From: Chitinophaga skermanii
GTDB taxonomy: Bacteria > Bacteroidota > Bacteroidia > Chitinophagales > Chitinophagaceae
Reading direction: 5' to 3'
DNA length: 64,000 bases
NCBI RefSeq assembly: GCF_003259335.1
Contig: NZ_QLLL01000004.1
Coordinates: 263,689-327,688 of the forward strand
Each line of letters begins with the position of its first letter. Within the stretch, counting starts at the first letter, position 1. Shown here one piece after another: positions 27,508 to 37,191 of this stretch. A program made the translations under genes and the position numbers. Below the pieces are notes generated by a model that was not told where the DNA came from, searched no databases, and saw only the letters and a program-made list of their open reading frames with translations.

Positions 27508-28059
27508 CTACCAATTAGCATAGGCGCGGTTGAAAATATCGTCTACAAGTTGCGGGATAATTGTTCTTAACAACCCATCTTCTACTTCACTTGGCGTTTT
27601 TTGCGCGTCGAAGTCGGCTGAACGGGTGAAAGATTGTTGTTGGAATCCTTTCTTGTCGCCGATACGTTTCGTAAAGGTAATGTTCACAGTTACTGTTAAA
27701 CGGGCTGTTGCAGGTTTATCAATCTGCGTAACAGCAGCGTTGGAGAATGAATACCCCGTGATCGTGCCCTTGAAATCATAATCCGCCCTAGCTTCATTTG
27801 TTTGTGTCAACTTCGTTTGCGCTAAAATCTTTTGACGCAACCCTTCTGTTAACTTCTGGCCAAGTGTGGGGTTATTGTTCGGCGCCCTGTTTTCAATAAA
27901 ATGTACATTCACGGTTTTCGCTTCTGGATCGATACTCGCACCATTGGCTGTGTATTTAATCGTACATCCGCTAAGCATTCCAAACAACAGTGCTACCGGC
28001 ACTATTCCCAATAATTTGGCCATAGGAACTGTAAATGTAAACTGATATTTATTAAACAT
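27508..28059 (-). CDS. lptE: LptE-like LPS-assembly lipoprotein
   Basis: 183 residues from 28059; a Met at 28023 gives 171 residues and a more usual signal start (MAKLLGIVPVALLFGMLSGC). The lipobox LSGC precedes a mature part that begins TIKYTANGASIDPEAKTVNV, followed by PTLGQKLTEGLRQKILAQTK. This resembles LptE, which plugs the LptD barrel that delivers lipopolysaccharide to the outer leaflet. No lptD is in the window. It is the third gene of the miaB - regulator - lptE - TPR - secG unit. Confidence 0.82.
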   Translation of the reverse strand: MFNKYQFTFTVPMAKLLGIVPVALLFGMLSGCTIKYTANGASIDPEAKTVNVHFIENRAPNNNPTLGQKLTEGLRQKILAQTKLTQTNEARADYDFKGTITGYSFSNAAVTQIDKPATARLTVTVNITFTKRIGDKKGFQQQSFTRSADFDAQKTPSEVEDGLLRTIIPQLVDDIFNRAYANW

Positions 28060-28102
28060 AAAATATTTTGTAATATATTTTCTCTTATAAGTAAGTTGGC
28101 AA

Positions 28103-29341
28103 CTAGTCGTTAATGTTATACTCCTTCAATTTACGGTATAAAGTTCTTTCAGAGATGCCTAATTCCAAGGCCGCATCTTTCCGTTTACCTTTATGCTTTT
28201 TCAAGGCTTTTACGATCAGTTCCTTTTCTTTATCAGCAATCGATAACGTTTCTTCCACTTCTTCGTGGTGAGCAATTTTGTCGTTGTTATTAGAGATCAA
28301 GATCGGTTGCGCCGGTGTGATAGCGGTGGAAGTATTTACATCTGCCGAACTATAATTATGCAATACATCGGCATCCTGGTAAGCAGGCGAGTGCGCAATA
28401 GACGGGTTCTGCAAGATGTCGAAGAACATCTTCTTCAATTCCGTTACATCCTTCTTCATGTCGAAGAAGAGTTTATAAAGAATATCTCTTTCGCTGTTGA
28501 AATCGTTGGATGAAGATTTACCACCACTGGCTAATACCGGTAATTGGTTGGTCGACATTTGCTCTGGTAAGAATTTGCGCAATTCCTCTGCTGTTACATG
28601 TTTGTCGGTCGCCAACACGGAGATTTGTTCTGCCATGTTTTTCAATTCACGCACATTACCTCTCCAAGGGTAGTTCACTAAAATATCGCGTGCTTCATCA
28701 TCCAACTGGATGCTGGTTGTTTTATAGCGTTCTGCAAAATCCACGCAAAACTTCCTAAACAATAAAGGAATATCTTCTTTACGATCCCGTAAAGCCGGCA
28801 CCCTAATAGGAACGGTATTTAAACGGTAATATAGATCCTCCCGGAATTTCCCATTCTGCGTATGATCCAATAAATCGCGGTTCGTAGCCGTAATTACACG
28901 CACGTCTGTTTTCTGCACTTTGGAAGAACCTACACGGATGTATTCACCGGTTTCCAATACGCGCAATAAACGGGCTTGCGTGCCTAATGGCATCTCACCA
29001 ATTTCATCCAAGAAAATTGTACCGCCATTCACCGTTTCAAAATAACCTTTACGGCTATCTACGGCTCCTGTAAACGATCCTTTTTCGTGGCCGAATAATT
29101 CCGAGTCAATCGTGCCTTCCGGGATGGCGCCACAGTTCACTGCTATGAAAGGGTTGTGTTTGCGGGCGCTAAGTGTATGAATAATTTGAGAGAAAACTTC
29201 TTTACCTACACCACTTTCCCCGTTAATTAACACGGTTAAGTCGGTGTTTGCTACTTGGGCGGCAACGGTTAACGCGTAGTTTAATGCTGCCGAATTGCCA
29301 ATAATGCCAAACCTATTTTTAATGCTTTGAATATTATCCAT
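28103..29341 (-). CDS. Sigma-54-dependent regulator without receiver domain
   Basis: 412 residues from the ATG at 29341 (MDNIQSIKNRFGIIGNS); an upstream start at 29419 is possible but adds an unrelated stretch. The AAA+ domain begins almost at once: Walker A GESGVGKE, the sigma-54 contact loop as GSFTGA rather than GAFTGA, Walker B GGTIFLDEIGEMP, and FREDLYYRLNTVPI. A long linker follows, then a Fis-type helix-turn-helix (KRKDAALELGISERTLYRKL). With no sensor or receiver domain, activity must be set by level or by partners. It is co-transcribed with miaB upstream and lptE downstream. Confidence 0.93.
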   Translation of the reverse strand: MDNIQSIKNRFGIIGNSAALNYALTVAAQVANTDLTVLINGESGVGKEVFSQIIHTLSARKHNPFIAVNCGAIPEGTIDSELFGHEKGSFTGAVDSRKGYFETVNGGTIFLDEIGEMPLGTQARLLRVLETGEYIRVGSSKVQKTDVRVITATNRDLLDHTQNGKFREDLYYRLNTVPIRVPALRDRKEDIPLLFRKFCVDFAERYKTTSIQLDDEARDILVNYPWRGNVRELKNMAEQISVLATDKHVTAEELRKFLPEQMSTNQLPVLASGGKSSSNDFNSERDILYKLFFDMKKDVTELKKMFFDILQNPSIAHSPAYQDADVLHNYSSADVNTSTAITPAQPILISNNNDKIAHHEEVEETLSIADKEKELIVKALKKHKGKRKDAALELGISERTLYRKLKEYNIND

Positions 29342-29425
29342 GGCGAATGCTTTTAATGCTGATGATGGCCGGGTTACCCAATTCTTTATAAAAAACATTT
29401 GCGGGCTAATCACCCGCAAACGCTA

Positions 29426-30847
29426 CTATCCTAAAAATTCTACTGCTGTGCCCAATAAAGTGCCCGCAGTACAATCGTGTACTTTTACCATAACGTATTG
29501 ACCTTTCGCGTAGTTCTCTCTTGGGAAAACTACCACCTTGTTTTGATCCGTTCTTCCAAACAAATCATCTTTCGAACGTTTCGATTCTCCTTCGATCAAC
29601 ACCTTCAAAGTTTTACCCACATCACGTTGCATGGCTTCTAACGAATGCACACGGTGAATGGTAACGATTTCTGTCAACCTTCTTTTCTTTACATCCTCAG
29701 GAATATCGTCCTGGTAACGGCGCGCAGCCAAGGTACCCGGGCGTTCAGAGTAAGCAAACATATACGCTAAATCGTAACGCGCAAACTCCATCATATCCAT
29801 GGAGTCTTTGTGATCTTCTTCCGTTTCCGTGCAGAAACCCACAATAATATCGGTCGACAAAGCACATTCCGGCAAAATCTCGCGGATACGTTCTACTTTC
29901 TTGATGTACCATTCTCTTGTATAAGTACGGTTCATCAATTGTAAAATACGTGTGCTACCGCTTTGTACCGGTAAGTGAATGTATTTACAAATGTTCTCGT
30001 GTTTCGCCATGGTATGTAATACTTCGTCCGTAATGTCTTTCGGGTGAGAAGTACTGAAGCGAACACGTAATAACGGGCTAATCAAGGCTACGCGCTCTAA
30101 TAAGTTCGCGAAGTTGATGGTTTCCGTATTGTCGTCGTTTACGTAGTAGTAAGAGTCAACGTTCTGGCCTAGTAATGTTACTTCACGGTAACCTCTTTCG
30201 AACAAATCTCTTGCTTCCGCTTCGATAGAAAGCGGGTCGCGGCTGCGTTCGCGGCCACGGGTAAAAGGTACTACGCAGAACGAACACATATTGTTACAAC
30301 CACGCATGATGGAAACAAAGGCCGTGATACCGTTGCTGTCTAAACGAACAGGGCTGATATCGGCATATGTTTCTTCGCGGCTTAATAATACGTTGATAGA
30401 TTTTTGACCGGTTTCTGCTTCGCTGATGAGAGCAGGCAAGGTACGGTAAGCATCGGGGCCTACTACCATGTCCACTAATTTCTCTTCATCGAGGAATTTA
30501 GATTTTAAACGTTCGGCCATACAACCAAGCACGCCCACCAGCAAACCGGGTTTGTCGCGTTTGAACTTACGGAACTCCGTTAAGCGTTTACGTACAGTTT
30601 GCTCCGCTTTTTCACGGATCGAGCAAGTATTTAAGAGAACTAAATCAGCTTCTTCAAAATTACGCGTAGCACCATAACCTTCTTGTTGAAGGATGGAAGC
30701 CACAATTTCACTATCGTTGAAGTTCATCTGGCAGCCATAGCTTTCAATATAAAACTTCTTCGCAAGGGTCATATCTTGTTCTGCCGCAGGAGCGTAAGCT
30801 TCACCTTGACGGCTTTCGTCGTGCACTTTATTGACTGTTTCCAGCAT
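29426..30847 (-). CDS. miaB: tRNA methylthiotransferase MiaB
   Basis: 473 residues from the ATG at 30847. A Met 13 codons earlier overlaps the promoter box and cannot be the start. N-terminal cluster cysteines occur in [28 protein letters not shown] and LGCMAERLK. The radical-SAM triad is in [25 protein letters not shown]-like end follows ([20 protein letters not shown]). MiaB adds a methylthio group to N6-isopentenyl-A37 of tRNAs reading U-starting codons. First gene of a five-gene operon running to secG. Confidence 0.96.
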   Translation of the reverse strand: MLETVNKVHDESRQGEAYAPAAEQDMTLAKKFYIESYGCQMNFNDSEIVASILQQEGYGATRNFEEADLVLLNTCSIREKAEQTVRKRLTEFRKFKRDKPGLLVGVLGCMAERLKSKFLDEEKLVDMVVGPDAYRTLPALISEAETGQKSINVLLSREETYADISPVRLDSNGITAFVSIMRGCNNMCSFCVVPFTRGRERSRDPLSIEAEARDLFERGYREVTLLGQNVDSYYYVNDDNTETINFANLLERVALISPLLRVRFSTSHPKDITDEVLHTMAKHENICKYIHLPVQSGSTRILQLMNRTYTREWYIKKVERIREILPECALSTDIIVGFCTETEEDHKDSMDMMEFARYDLAYMFAYSERPGTLAARRYQDDIPEDVKKRRLTEIVTIHRVHSLEAMQRDVGKTLKVLIEGESKRSKDDLFGRTDQNKVVVFPRENYAKGQYVMVKVHDCTAGTLLGTAVEFLG

Positions 30848-30868
30848 TCCATTCAGATTTAAGGACTG

Positions 30869-30876
30869 CAAAAATA
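30869..30876 (-). promoter_or_regulatory. -7 box of the miaB operon
   Basis: TATTTTTG on the minus strand, exact TAnnTTTG. It lies inside a would-be longer miaB reading frame and so decides the start at 30847, with a leader of about 15 bases. Confidence 0.65.
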
Positions 30877-31061
30877 CATAATTCAAGGGAAAAATGACAG
30901 AATGACAGCGAAAAAAGATGGAAAAATCCGTCTACATGAAACCCTTACTAGCAGGGTAATAGAAGGTATTTAGGATATAATTAACAGAAACTTTCTTTGA
31001 ATTAATACTAAAAGTTTAGTTAATTTACGAATAATTCGTAAGTAGACATAACCAAAATCAT

Positions 31062-33494
31062 ATGCACCGTTTTATCGCTATTCTAACCTGCTATTTGTTT
31101 AGTTGCCTTATTGTGAATGCGCAACAGTCGTCGGCCCCTGGCGCCATTGGGGGCACTGTTTTAGATTCCACGAGGAAACCATTGCCTTTTGTAAGCGTAG
31201 GCGTATTTAATATGCACTCCGGCTCCCTAGTAAAGGGTACTCAATCGCAACCCGATGGGAATTTCTTAATTACCGGTTTGGAGAATGGCACCTACCGTGT
31301 AAAAATTAACTTGCTGGGATTTGGTACCCGCGTGATCGATAGTATTAGGGTGCGTAACGACCGACCTTCTTTTAATTTGGGAGATATTGTACTGAAACAA
31401 GATGCCAAAATGCTCGAAGAGTTCGTCGTATATGCAGAAAAACCTTTGGTTGAGTTTAAAACGGGTATGACGGTCTACAACGTGGGCGAATCTATTATCG
31501 GGGCTGGGGCAAATGCCGTAGATGTACTCCGCAATCTCCCGCTTGTATCAGTAGATGCTAATGGTAAAATAACGGTACGTGGTAAAAACGTAAAAGTAAT
31601 GATCGATGGCCGTCCATCCGACCAATCTGCTTCCGCGATCGCCGATTTATTACAATCAATTCCAGGCGACTTTATCGAAAGAATTGAAGTAATTACCGAA
31701 CCTAGTGCCAAGTATAGTGCCGATGGTGATGCTATAATCAATATCGTAATTAAGAAGGGGAGGAACGTGGGCTTGAATGGCTGGTCGAACTTAGCCATTG
31801 GATCAAGAAATAACTACCGTGCAAATGCGTATGTAAGTTACCGTGGATCGAAATTGATGTTGAGCTTGAACTATAGCATCGGTTATCAAACAGTATATAA
31901 TGATGCTCGCTCTAACACGGCGAACTATTTACAGGATACTACCTTTATTGATCAAAACTCCGAAGGGCGCTCCAACAGGTTGACACAAATGGCGCGCCTG
32001 AGTTTCGATTATACTTTCTCTAAGAAAACGAGTCTTAACTTCTTCTCTATTTGGAACTTCAATAAGAACGACGATCGCACCGATTATCTCTATAAAACGT
32101 ATACGGGTAAACAAGACTTGAACGCCCGTGAGCGCCACAACAACGTAGATTTCCTTAGCAACCGTGTACAGTTGAGCGGCGAATTAACGACCCGTGGCAT
32201 TAAAGATGGAGAAATTCGTTTCGGCTTGAATGCAGAACCCAATATCTCCGACAACGACATGCGCTTCAACGAAAAGTACTTCGATTACGCACACAATGCA
32301 CCACAAGATTCTCAAATTGTACTGAACAACACCCACAACCGCAGCAATGCCTATGGTACGTATTTACGTTATGAGAGCGATGGAAAGATCATCAAGAAAT
32401 GGTTTATAGAAACAGGTGTACAAGCCGATTTATTAACCACGAATAATAACTTCGGTTATGCTACGTGGGAAAACAATCAATTCGAAAACAATCCAACCCT
32501 CAGCAATGCCTATGATTTCCACCAATTGGTGAGTGGCGGTTACTTGGGTTTCAGGAAGAAGATCACGAAAGACTTAACCTTGGGCGCCGGTGGCCGTGTA
32601 GAACATACTAACTTCGACATTAAGTTCACCACAAACGATATTGCGTTAGAACGCCAATACACGAACTTCTTCCCGAACGCGATGCTTACCTACACAAAAG
32701 GTATTCACAGAATATATGCTAACGTTAATAAACGCATCAACCGCCCAAGCATCCCGCAACTCAATCCTTTCCGGGATTTAACCGACCCACTGAATGTGCG
32801 CTATGGTAACCCCGATTTGCTACCCTCTAACTCGAATAGTTATAGCGTAGGCTACAGTGGTTTCAAAAAATCACTCAACTGGTACGCCAATTTGGATTAT
32901 AGCAAAACAACAGATATCATTCAATCATTCCGCGAGTTGGTAGACGACACCCATTACGAAACCACCTACAAGAACGTTGACAACAATAGTAGCCTCGGCT
33001 TTAGCATCAATGCTTCTTATTACGGCAAAAAGGGCATCAACTTCGGTTTTGGCCAATCATTCACCCGTTTCTTCTATCACAACCAAGTATTCCAACAACA
33101 AGTACTCCGTGATGGAACCAGCTCGAACAGCAGCATTTTCGCCGGTTATAAAATCAACCGCAAACTATCCGTTAATGCAAATATGGGCTACAATGTAAGT
33201 GCCACCCCCCAAGGAAATAGCACCTCCTTCATTACCGGCACCTATTCGGGTACCTACCAGTTCTTCCGCAACCAAGGCCGCGTAACACTCACCGTTTCCG
33301 ACCCATGGGGTAAAAACCGTACCCGCAGCGAATTCTACGGCCCGAACTTCAAAGTAAACTCCTATAACTACACCCAAAACCAAAACATCACCCTCCAATT
33401 CACCTGGACCATCCTAAAAGGCGGCAAAAACCTCCTAGAAAAACAAAAAATGGACATGAACCGCCGTCCAAACATGATGATGATGTACTTCTAA
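31062..33494 (+). CDS. Outer-membrane beta-barrel protein (OMP_b-brl_3 type)
   Basis: 810 residues. A signal peptide (MHRFIAILTCYLFSCLIVNA) is followed by a carboxypeptidase-regulatory-like domain (AIGGTVLDSTRKPLPFVSVG). A plug-like domain carries VDVLRNLPLVSVDANGKITV and IEVITEPSAKYSADGDAIIN. The barrel contains NKRINRPSIPQLNPFRDLTD, the usual mark of this TonB-receptor-like family. The C-terminus ends NRRPNMMMMYF. It lacks a SusD partner. Two paralogues occur at 43421 and 46070. The last ~130 bases use many C-ending codons, unlike the front of the gene. Ligand unknown. Confidence 0.88.
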   Translation: MHRFIAILTCYLFSCLIVNAQQSSAPGAIGGTVLDSTRKPLPFVSVGVFNMHSGSLVKGTQSQPDGNFLITGLENGTYRVKINLLGFGTRVIDSIRVRNDRPSFNLGDIVLKQDAKMLEEFVVYAEKPLVEFKTGMTVYNVGESIIGAGANAVDVLRNLPLVSVDANGKITVRGKNVKVMIDGRPSDQSASAIADLLQSIPGDFIERIEVITEPSAKYSADGDAIINIVIKKGRNVGLNGWSNLAIGSRNNYRANAYVSYRGSKLMLSLNYSIGYQTVYNDARSNTANYLQDTTFIDQNSEGRSNRLTQMARLSFDYTFSKKTSLNFFSIWNFNKNDDRTDYLYKTYTGKQDLNARERHNNVDFLSNRVQLSGELTTRGIKDGEIRFGLNAEPNISDNDMRFNEKYFDYAHNAPQDSQIVLNNTHNRSNAYGTYLRYESDGKIIKKWFIETGVQADLLTTNNNFGYATWENNQFENNPTLSNAYDFHQLVSGGYLGFRKKITKDLTLGAGGRVEHTNFDIKFTTNDIALERQYTNFFPNAMLTYTKGIHRIYANVNKRINRPSIPQLNPFRDLTDPLNVRYGNPDLLPSNSNSYSVGYSGFKKSLNWYANLDYSKTTDIIQSFRELVDDTHYETTYKNVDNNSSLGFSINASYYGKKGINFGFGQSFTRFFYHNQVFQQQVLRDGTSSNSSIFAGYKINRKLSVNANMGYNVSATPQGNSTSFITGTYSGTYQFFRNQGRVTLTVSDPWGKNRTRSEFYGPNFKVNSYNYTQNQNITLQFTWTILKGGKNLLEKQKMDMNRRPNMMMMYF

Positions 33495-33520
33495 ATAAAG
33501 TAAAACCAACATAACTGAAT

Positions 33521-33548
33521 AAAAAAGGGCGCCATAGCGCCCTTTTTT
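33521..33548 (+). terminator. Terminator of the barrel gene
   Basis: AAAAAAGGGCGC and GCGCCCTTTTTT form a perfect stem with loop CATA, 27 bases after the stop. Confidence 0.95.
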
Positions 33549-33581
33549 ATTCCCAATAAGCTTCCTACCCCCAAAAAAAAA

Positions 33582-33812
33582 CAACACAACAGGCCCCCCC
33601 AAAGAACGAACGCCCTTCACCACAGTAGCACCGAAGCCTAATCAACATCCCGATAAAACGCCGACGCAGTCTTTCGGCGTTTTTCCTCCTTTCTTTGGTT
33701 ACTTTCTTTGGAGAAGCAAAGAAAGTAACAAATAGGATGTAGTATAAACAGGCAAAACCGCCGCCCCACCTGGAAAACAAAAAAGGTTACCTCCAATCGA
33801 GATAACCTTTGT
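33582..33812 (-). repeat. Structured dispersed repeat, copy 1
   Basis: About 230 bases, nearly identical in inverted orientation to 42131-42363. It contains three hairpins: AAAGGTTA/TAACCTTT (33782-33810); a 13-base-pair stem GTTACTTTCTTTG/CAAAGAAAGTAAC with loop GAGAAG (33698-33729); and a 10-base stem AAAACGCCGA/TCGGCGTTTT (33655-33683). The first hairpin acts as terminator of the gene at 33836. Short spurious frames across it give VTFFASPKKVTKERR-like peptides. This fills most of the gap 33495-33835. Confidence 0.9.
33782..33810 (-). terminator. Terminator of the 33836 gene, inside repeat copy 1
   Basis: AAAGGTTA (33782-33789) pairs with TAACCTTT (33803-33810). On the minus strand a T-run follows. 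The equivalent hairpin in copy 2 ends pcm. Confidence 0.8.
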
Positions 33813-33835
33813 AAAAAAAAACTTTATAGTAATAC

Positions 33836-34348
33836 CTACCCTTGTAAAGAAGTAATCTTCGCTTTCAACCAACTCTGCTTAACCGGTATCAACCAATTTT
33901 CCTTCAAATCCCCTAACGTCAACACTGTATTATTCAAATACAATGTATCTTCTGTGATGTAACCTTTCTCCAGCGCGTAGTTTACTTGCGCCAAAGGCAA
34001 CAACTGTACCTTTTCTTTCACAATAAAACCGAGCAACAACCGATCGAACATGTTTACATTATATTGCTTTTCGATGCTTTTAATAATGCGAACAGAGCTG
34101 TCGGTGCTGCAACCGCTTACAACAGTATGGGTTTCATCGGCAATTAAGACGATTACTTGGTTGAACAATAATTGTCCCCAGCCTTTTACGCCTTCGCCGT
34201 GTGCGTTCCATTGTTGCACGAATTGGTCGAGTTGTTCGTTGATTTCAATCGCCTCTTTTTCAAAGAATGGACGATTAGCTTGGTAAATCCACACCCTTGA
34301 ACTGGGTGCGAAGTCTTTTGGTAATATATCGAGTACGTTTGTGTCCAT
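33836..34348 (-). CDS. Conserved Bacteroidota protein of unknown function
   Basis: 170 residues, soluble, no signal peptide. The most striking segment is HTVVSGCSTDSSVRIIKSIE, a Gly-Cys-Ser-x-Asp-Ser-Ser run, preceded by RVWIYQANRPF and a WNAHGEGVKGWGQLLF stretch. I recall close relatives in Bacteroidota being labelled 'ABC transporter ATPase', but no Walker A or signature motif is present, so that label looks wrong. It follows the two Fe-S electron-carrier genes in the same direction with 23 bases between, so it probably belongs to the same operon and may support their function. Confidence 0.7.
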   Translation of the reverse strand: MDTNVLDILPKDFAPSSRVWIYQANRPFFEKEAIEINEQLDQFVQQWNAHGEGVKGWGQLLFNQVIVLIADETHTVVSGCSTDSSVRIIKSIEKQYNVNMFDRLLLGFIVKEKVQLLPLAQVNYALEKGYITEDTLYLNNTVLTLGDLKENWLIPVKQSWLKAKITSLQG

Positions 34349-34371
34349 ACGGCAAAATTACGAAATAAAGC

Positions 34372-35151
34372 TTATTGCATGCTGTTTGCGATAATCTCGG
34401 CAATATCCAGCACTTTCACGTGGTCTTCTGCTCCGTTTTCTTTTACGCCGTCGGTGAGCATGGTCATGCAGAAAGGGCAGTTCATGGCTACTACTTCGGC
34501 ACCGGTTTCTACGGCTTCTTTGCCGCGTTCGGTGTTAATACGGGTCGTACCTTTCTCTTCCTCCTTGAACATTTGGGCGCCACCGGCACCGCAACATAAG
34601 CCTTTACTTCTGCAACGTTTCATTTCCACGAGCTCGGCATCGAGGATTTCGAGCACTTGCCTAGGCGCTTCATACACTTCATTGGCGCGGCCAAGGTAGC
34701 AGGAGTCGTGGTAAGTGATCTTTTTCCCTTTGAAGGTGCCGCCTTCCTTCATTTTAATCTTGCCTTGGTCGATGAGCTGTTGGAGGAGTTGGGTGTGGTG
34801 GATCACCTCGTAGGTGCCGCCTAACTCGGGATACTCGTTTTTCAAGGTGTTGAAGCAGTGCGGACAAGTGGTAACGATCTTTTGAACGTTATATGCGTTA
34901 AGGATTTGAATATTGTTATAGGCCATCATTTGGAAGAGGAACTCGTTACCTGCTCTACGTGCAGGGTCGCCCGTGCAGCCTTCTTCTTTCCCGAGGATGG
35001 CGAATTTTAGTCCTACTTTATCCAAGATGGTTGCAAAGGCTTTCGTAATCTTTTGCGCGCGTTGATCGAAGCTACCGGCACAACCTACCCAGAAGAGAAT
35101 ATCGGGAGTATCGCCGCTTGCTACAAATTCTGCCATTGATTTTACTTGCAT
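34372..35151 (-). CDS. CCG-domain (Fe-S)-binding protein, HdrB/LutA-like
   Basis: 259 residues with two cysteine-rich CCG-type halves. The first holds LFWVGCAGSFDQ, GKEEGCTGDPARRAG and IVTTCPHCFNTLKNEYP. The second holds ITYHDSCYLGR, KGLCCGAGGAQMFKEE and VAMNCPFCMTML. This pattern binds unusual Fe-S clusters in heterodisulfide reductase B, LutA and glycolate oxidase subunits. It is likely the soluble electron-transfer partner of the membrane Fe-S protein encoded directly upstream. The electron donor and acceptor cannot be told from sequence. Confidence 0.88.
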   Translation of the reverse strand: MQVKSMAEFVASGDTPDILFWVGCAGSFDQRAQKITKAFATILDKVGLKFAILGKEEGCTGDPARRAGNEFLFQMMAYNNIQILNAYNVQKIVTTCPHCFNTLKNEYPELGGTYEVIHHTQLLQQLIDQGKIKMKEGGTFKGKKITYHDSCYLGRANEVYEAPRQVLEILDAELVEMKRCRSKGLCCGAGGAQMFKEEEKGTTRINTERGKEAVETGAEVVAMNCPFCMTMLTDGVKENGAEDHVKVLDIAEIIANSMQ

Positions 35152-35214
35152 TGCCTTTCGTTTTATTATAGATGATAGATGTTGTTTGTTTTGGTGTGAA
35201 TGGGGGAGATGTGT

Positions 35215-36537
35215 TTACCCATTCAGCTCAGTCGCCCATTTGTCGCGGTCATCCGGCGACATCTTCCATGGTGCCATGTTGTTTTCGATATTGCTGAACA
35301 TGTTCGTCCATTCTGCCGGGGCAGAAGAGGCTTCCATGATGAGGTGGCGGCGTAATTGGAGAATAATATCCAATGGGCTGATACTCACAGGGCATTCTTG
35401 CACACACGCATTACAAGTAGTACAAGCACGCAGTTCTTCTTCCGTGATGTAATCGTACAACAATGTTTTGCCATCCTCTTTGAAATCGACTTTCTTATTC
35501 AATTCTTTACCCACAGCCTCTGCACGGTCGCGGGTTTTCATCATGATAGTACGTGGGCTCAATAATTTACCTGTTTGCGTAGCAGGACAAGCGGCAGAAC
35601 ACCTACCACATTCCGTACAAGCATAGGCATCTAACAAGTTCTTCCACGATAAATCATCAATATCTTTCGCACCAAACTTAGGCATCACGTCCGATTGAGG
35701 CGCTTCTGCTGCTAACTCGGGTTGCATCGCGTATAATACTTCGCGTTGAATATCCGGCATGTTATCCATTTTGCCTTTAGGCTCTAGGCGAGCGTAGTAA
35801 GCATTCGGGAAAGCCAGCAAAATGTGTAAGTGTTTAGAATACGGGAGGTAGTTGAGGAAAGCAAAAATACCCAAGATGTGTAACCACCAAGCCGTACGCT
35901 CGATAGCCATCAAGCTGCTGCTACTCATACCATCGAATAAAGGTGTTAAGTACCCGCTTACCCAGAAGTTGTCTACGGGTGTATAATGTGCTTCACCGCG
36001 TGCTTGTAACACGAGGTAGGCTGCGTTCATCGTTAAGAACAACAACATCAACACTATTTCAGTGATCAAAATGTAGTTGGCATCGGAACGTGGCCAGCCA
36101 TTTAAATCTTTGCTGGCGAAGCGTTTAATTTTCACGATGTTTCTACGTGCTAAGAAAATAGCACAGCCAATGGTAACACCCACGGCCAATATTTCGAAGA
36201 TCCCGATCAGCCATCCATACAAGCTACCCAATAGGGGCGCAAATAAACGGTGGTGACCCAAGATACCATCGAGTACAATTTCCAGTACTTCGATGTTGAT
36301 GATAATAAAGCCGGCGTAAACAATAAAGTGTAAAACGCCTACTAATGGGTTACGAAACATTTTTTTCTGGCCAAAAGCCAATAATAATAAGTTTTTCCAA
36401 CGTTCGTTTGGGTGATCATTGAGGCTAACATCACGACCCAATAAAATATTGCGTCGAATCTGCATCGCCTTCTTCGAGAATAGGTAAACCGCAACAGCAA
36501 AAGCTATTACGAAAAAAATTTGTTGCATTATTTGCAT
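35215..36537 (-). CDS. Membrane 4Fe-4S dicluster protein
   Basis: 440 residues; the second Met (MQQIFF) is an equally good start. The N-terminal ~230 residues have about five membrane helices with a NarI/HdrE-like feel. The C-terminal part holds two clusters: ACTECGRCSAACPATQTGK and CTTCNACVQECPVSISPLD. Such proteins pass electrons between the quinone pool and a soluble Fe-S partner. The CCG protein follows 63 bases downstream. No catalytic flavoprotein is in the window, so the full complex is unresolved. Confidence 0.87.
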   Translation of the reverse strand: MQIMQQIFFVIAFAVAVYLFSKKAMQIRRNILLGRDVSLNDHPNERWKNLLLLAFGQKKMFRNPLVGVLHFIVYAGFIIINIEVLEIVLDGILGHHRLFAPLLGSLYGWLIGIFEILAVGVTIGCAIFLARRNIVKIKRFASKDLNGWPRSDANYILITEIVLMLLFLTMNAAYLVLQARGEAHYTPVDNFWVSGYLTPLFDGMSSSSLMAIERTAWWLHILGIFAFLNYLPYSKHLHILLAFPNAYYARLEPKGKMDNMPDIQREVLYAMQPELAAEAPQSDVMPKFGAKDIDDLSWKNLLDAYACTECGRCSAACPATQTGKLLSPRTIMMKTRDRAEAVGKELNKKVDFKEDGKTLLYDYITEEELRACTTCNACVQECPVSISPLDIILQLRRHLIMEASSAPAEWTNMFSNIENNMAPWKMSPDDRDKWATELNG

Positions 36538-36639
36538 ATCCTTCCAGTTTGACGCTTCAATTTAATGTATAATCTGCTAACAGCGTGCGAATCGCGCAAC
36601 ATTTTATGTATTTTTACACCTGCGATTTCAATCTAGGAT

Positions 36640-37137
36640 ATGGAAAATAAGAAAGTCATACTCACGCAAGACGTTATCGAACAAAAGATCACGCGTATTG
36701 CGTACGAAATATACGAGCACAATAGCGACGAGCAAGAAATTACCCTTGCCGGTATTTGGGACCGTGGTTCCATCATTGCCCGCAAGATTGCTGCGCACCT
36801 CGAAAAAATTTCCCCGGTTAAAGTACAAGTCGTGGAAATTCAACTCGATAAAGTAAATCCCGCCACGGTAACCATCTCTGAACAAGCAGATTTCACCGGT
36901 AAGGTAATTGTTGTAGTTGATGATGTTGCCAATTCTGGTCGTACCATGTTATACGCCTTGAAACCCTTCTTGAACAACTTACCCCGTAAAATTCAAACCG
37001 CCGTATTGGTAGATAGAAAACATAAGTCGTTCCCCTTAAGTGTCGACTATGTAGGTTACTCCCTCGCCACCACCCCTCAAGAAATGGTGATGGTAGACAC
37101 AGAAGGCGAAGAGATTTTATCAGCATATTTAGTGTAA
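36640..37137 (+). CDS. PyrR-like phosphoribosyltransferase
   Basis: 165 residues. The PRPP-binding loop VVVDDVANSGRT (91-102) and the start GIWDRGSIIARKIAAHLEK match type I PRTases of the PyrR group. PyrR can act as uracil phosphoribosyltransferase and, in Firmicutes, as an attenuation protein; no pyrimidine genes are beside this one, so the exact base is uncertain. A TATTTTTA box at 36609-36616 may be its promoter. A strong terminator follows. Divergent from the Fe-S operon. Confidence 0.85.
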   Translation: MENKKVILTQDVIEQKITRIAYEIYEHNSDEQEITLAGIWDRGSIIARKIAAHLEKISPVKVQVVEIQLDKVNPATVTISEQADFTGKVIVVVDDVANSGRTMLYALKPFLNNLPRKIQTAVLVDRKHKSFPLSVDYVGYSLATTPQEMVMVDTEGEEILSAYLV

Positions 37138-37159
37138 ACAATACTCGAAAACACATAAG

Positions 37160-37185
37160 AAAGGACGGAGCCATCCGTCCTTTTT
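37160..37185 (+). terminator. Terminator of the PRTase gene
   Basis: AAAGGACGG and CCGTCCTTT pair with a 6-base loop and T-tail. The next gene begins only 7 bases later. Confidence 0.9.
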
Positions 37186-37191
37186 AATACC

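Noticed and set aside
33565..33780. Open frame with VTFFASPKKVTKERR-like peptide
   Set aside because: It is the translation of the dispersed hairpin repeat; the inverted copy near 42.2 kb yields the same peptide in another frame context.
33836..34348. ABC transporter ATPase
   Set aside because: No Walker A, Walker B or LSGGQ motif is present, despite that name being used for similar proteins.
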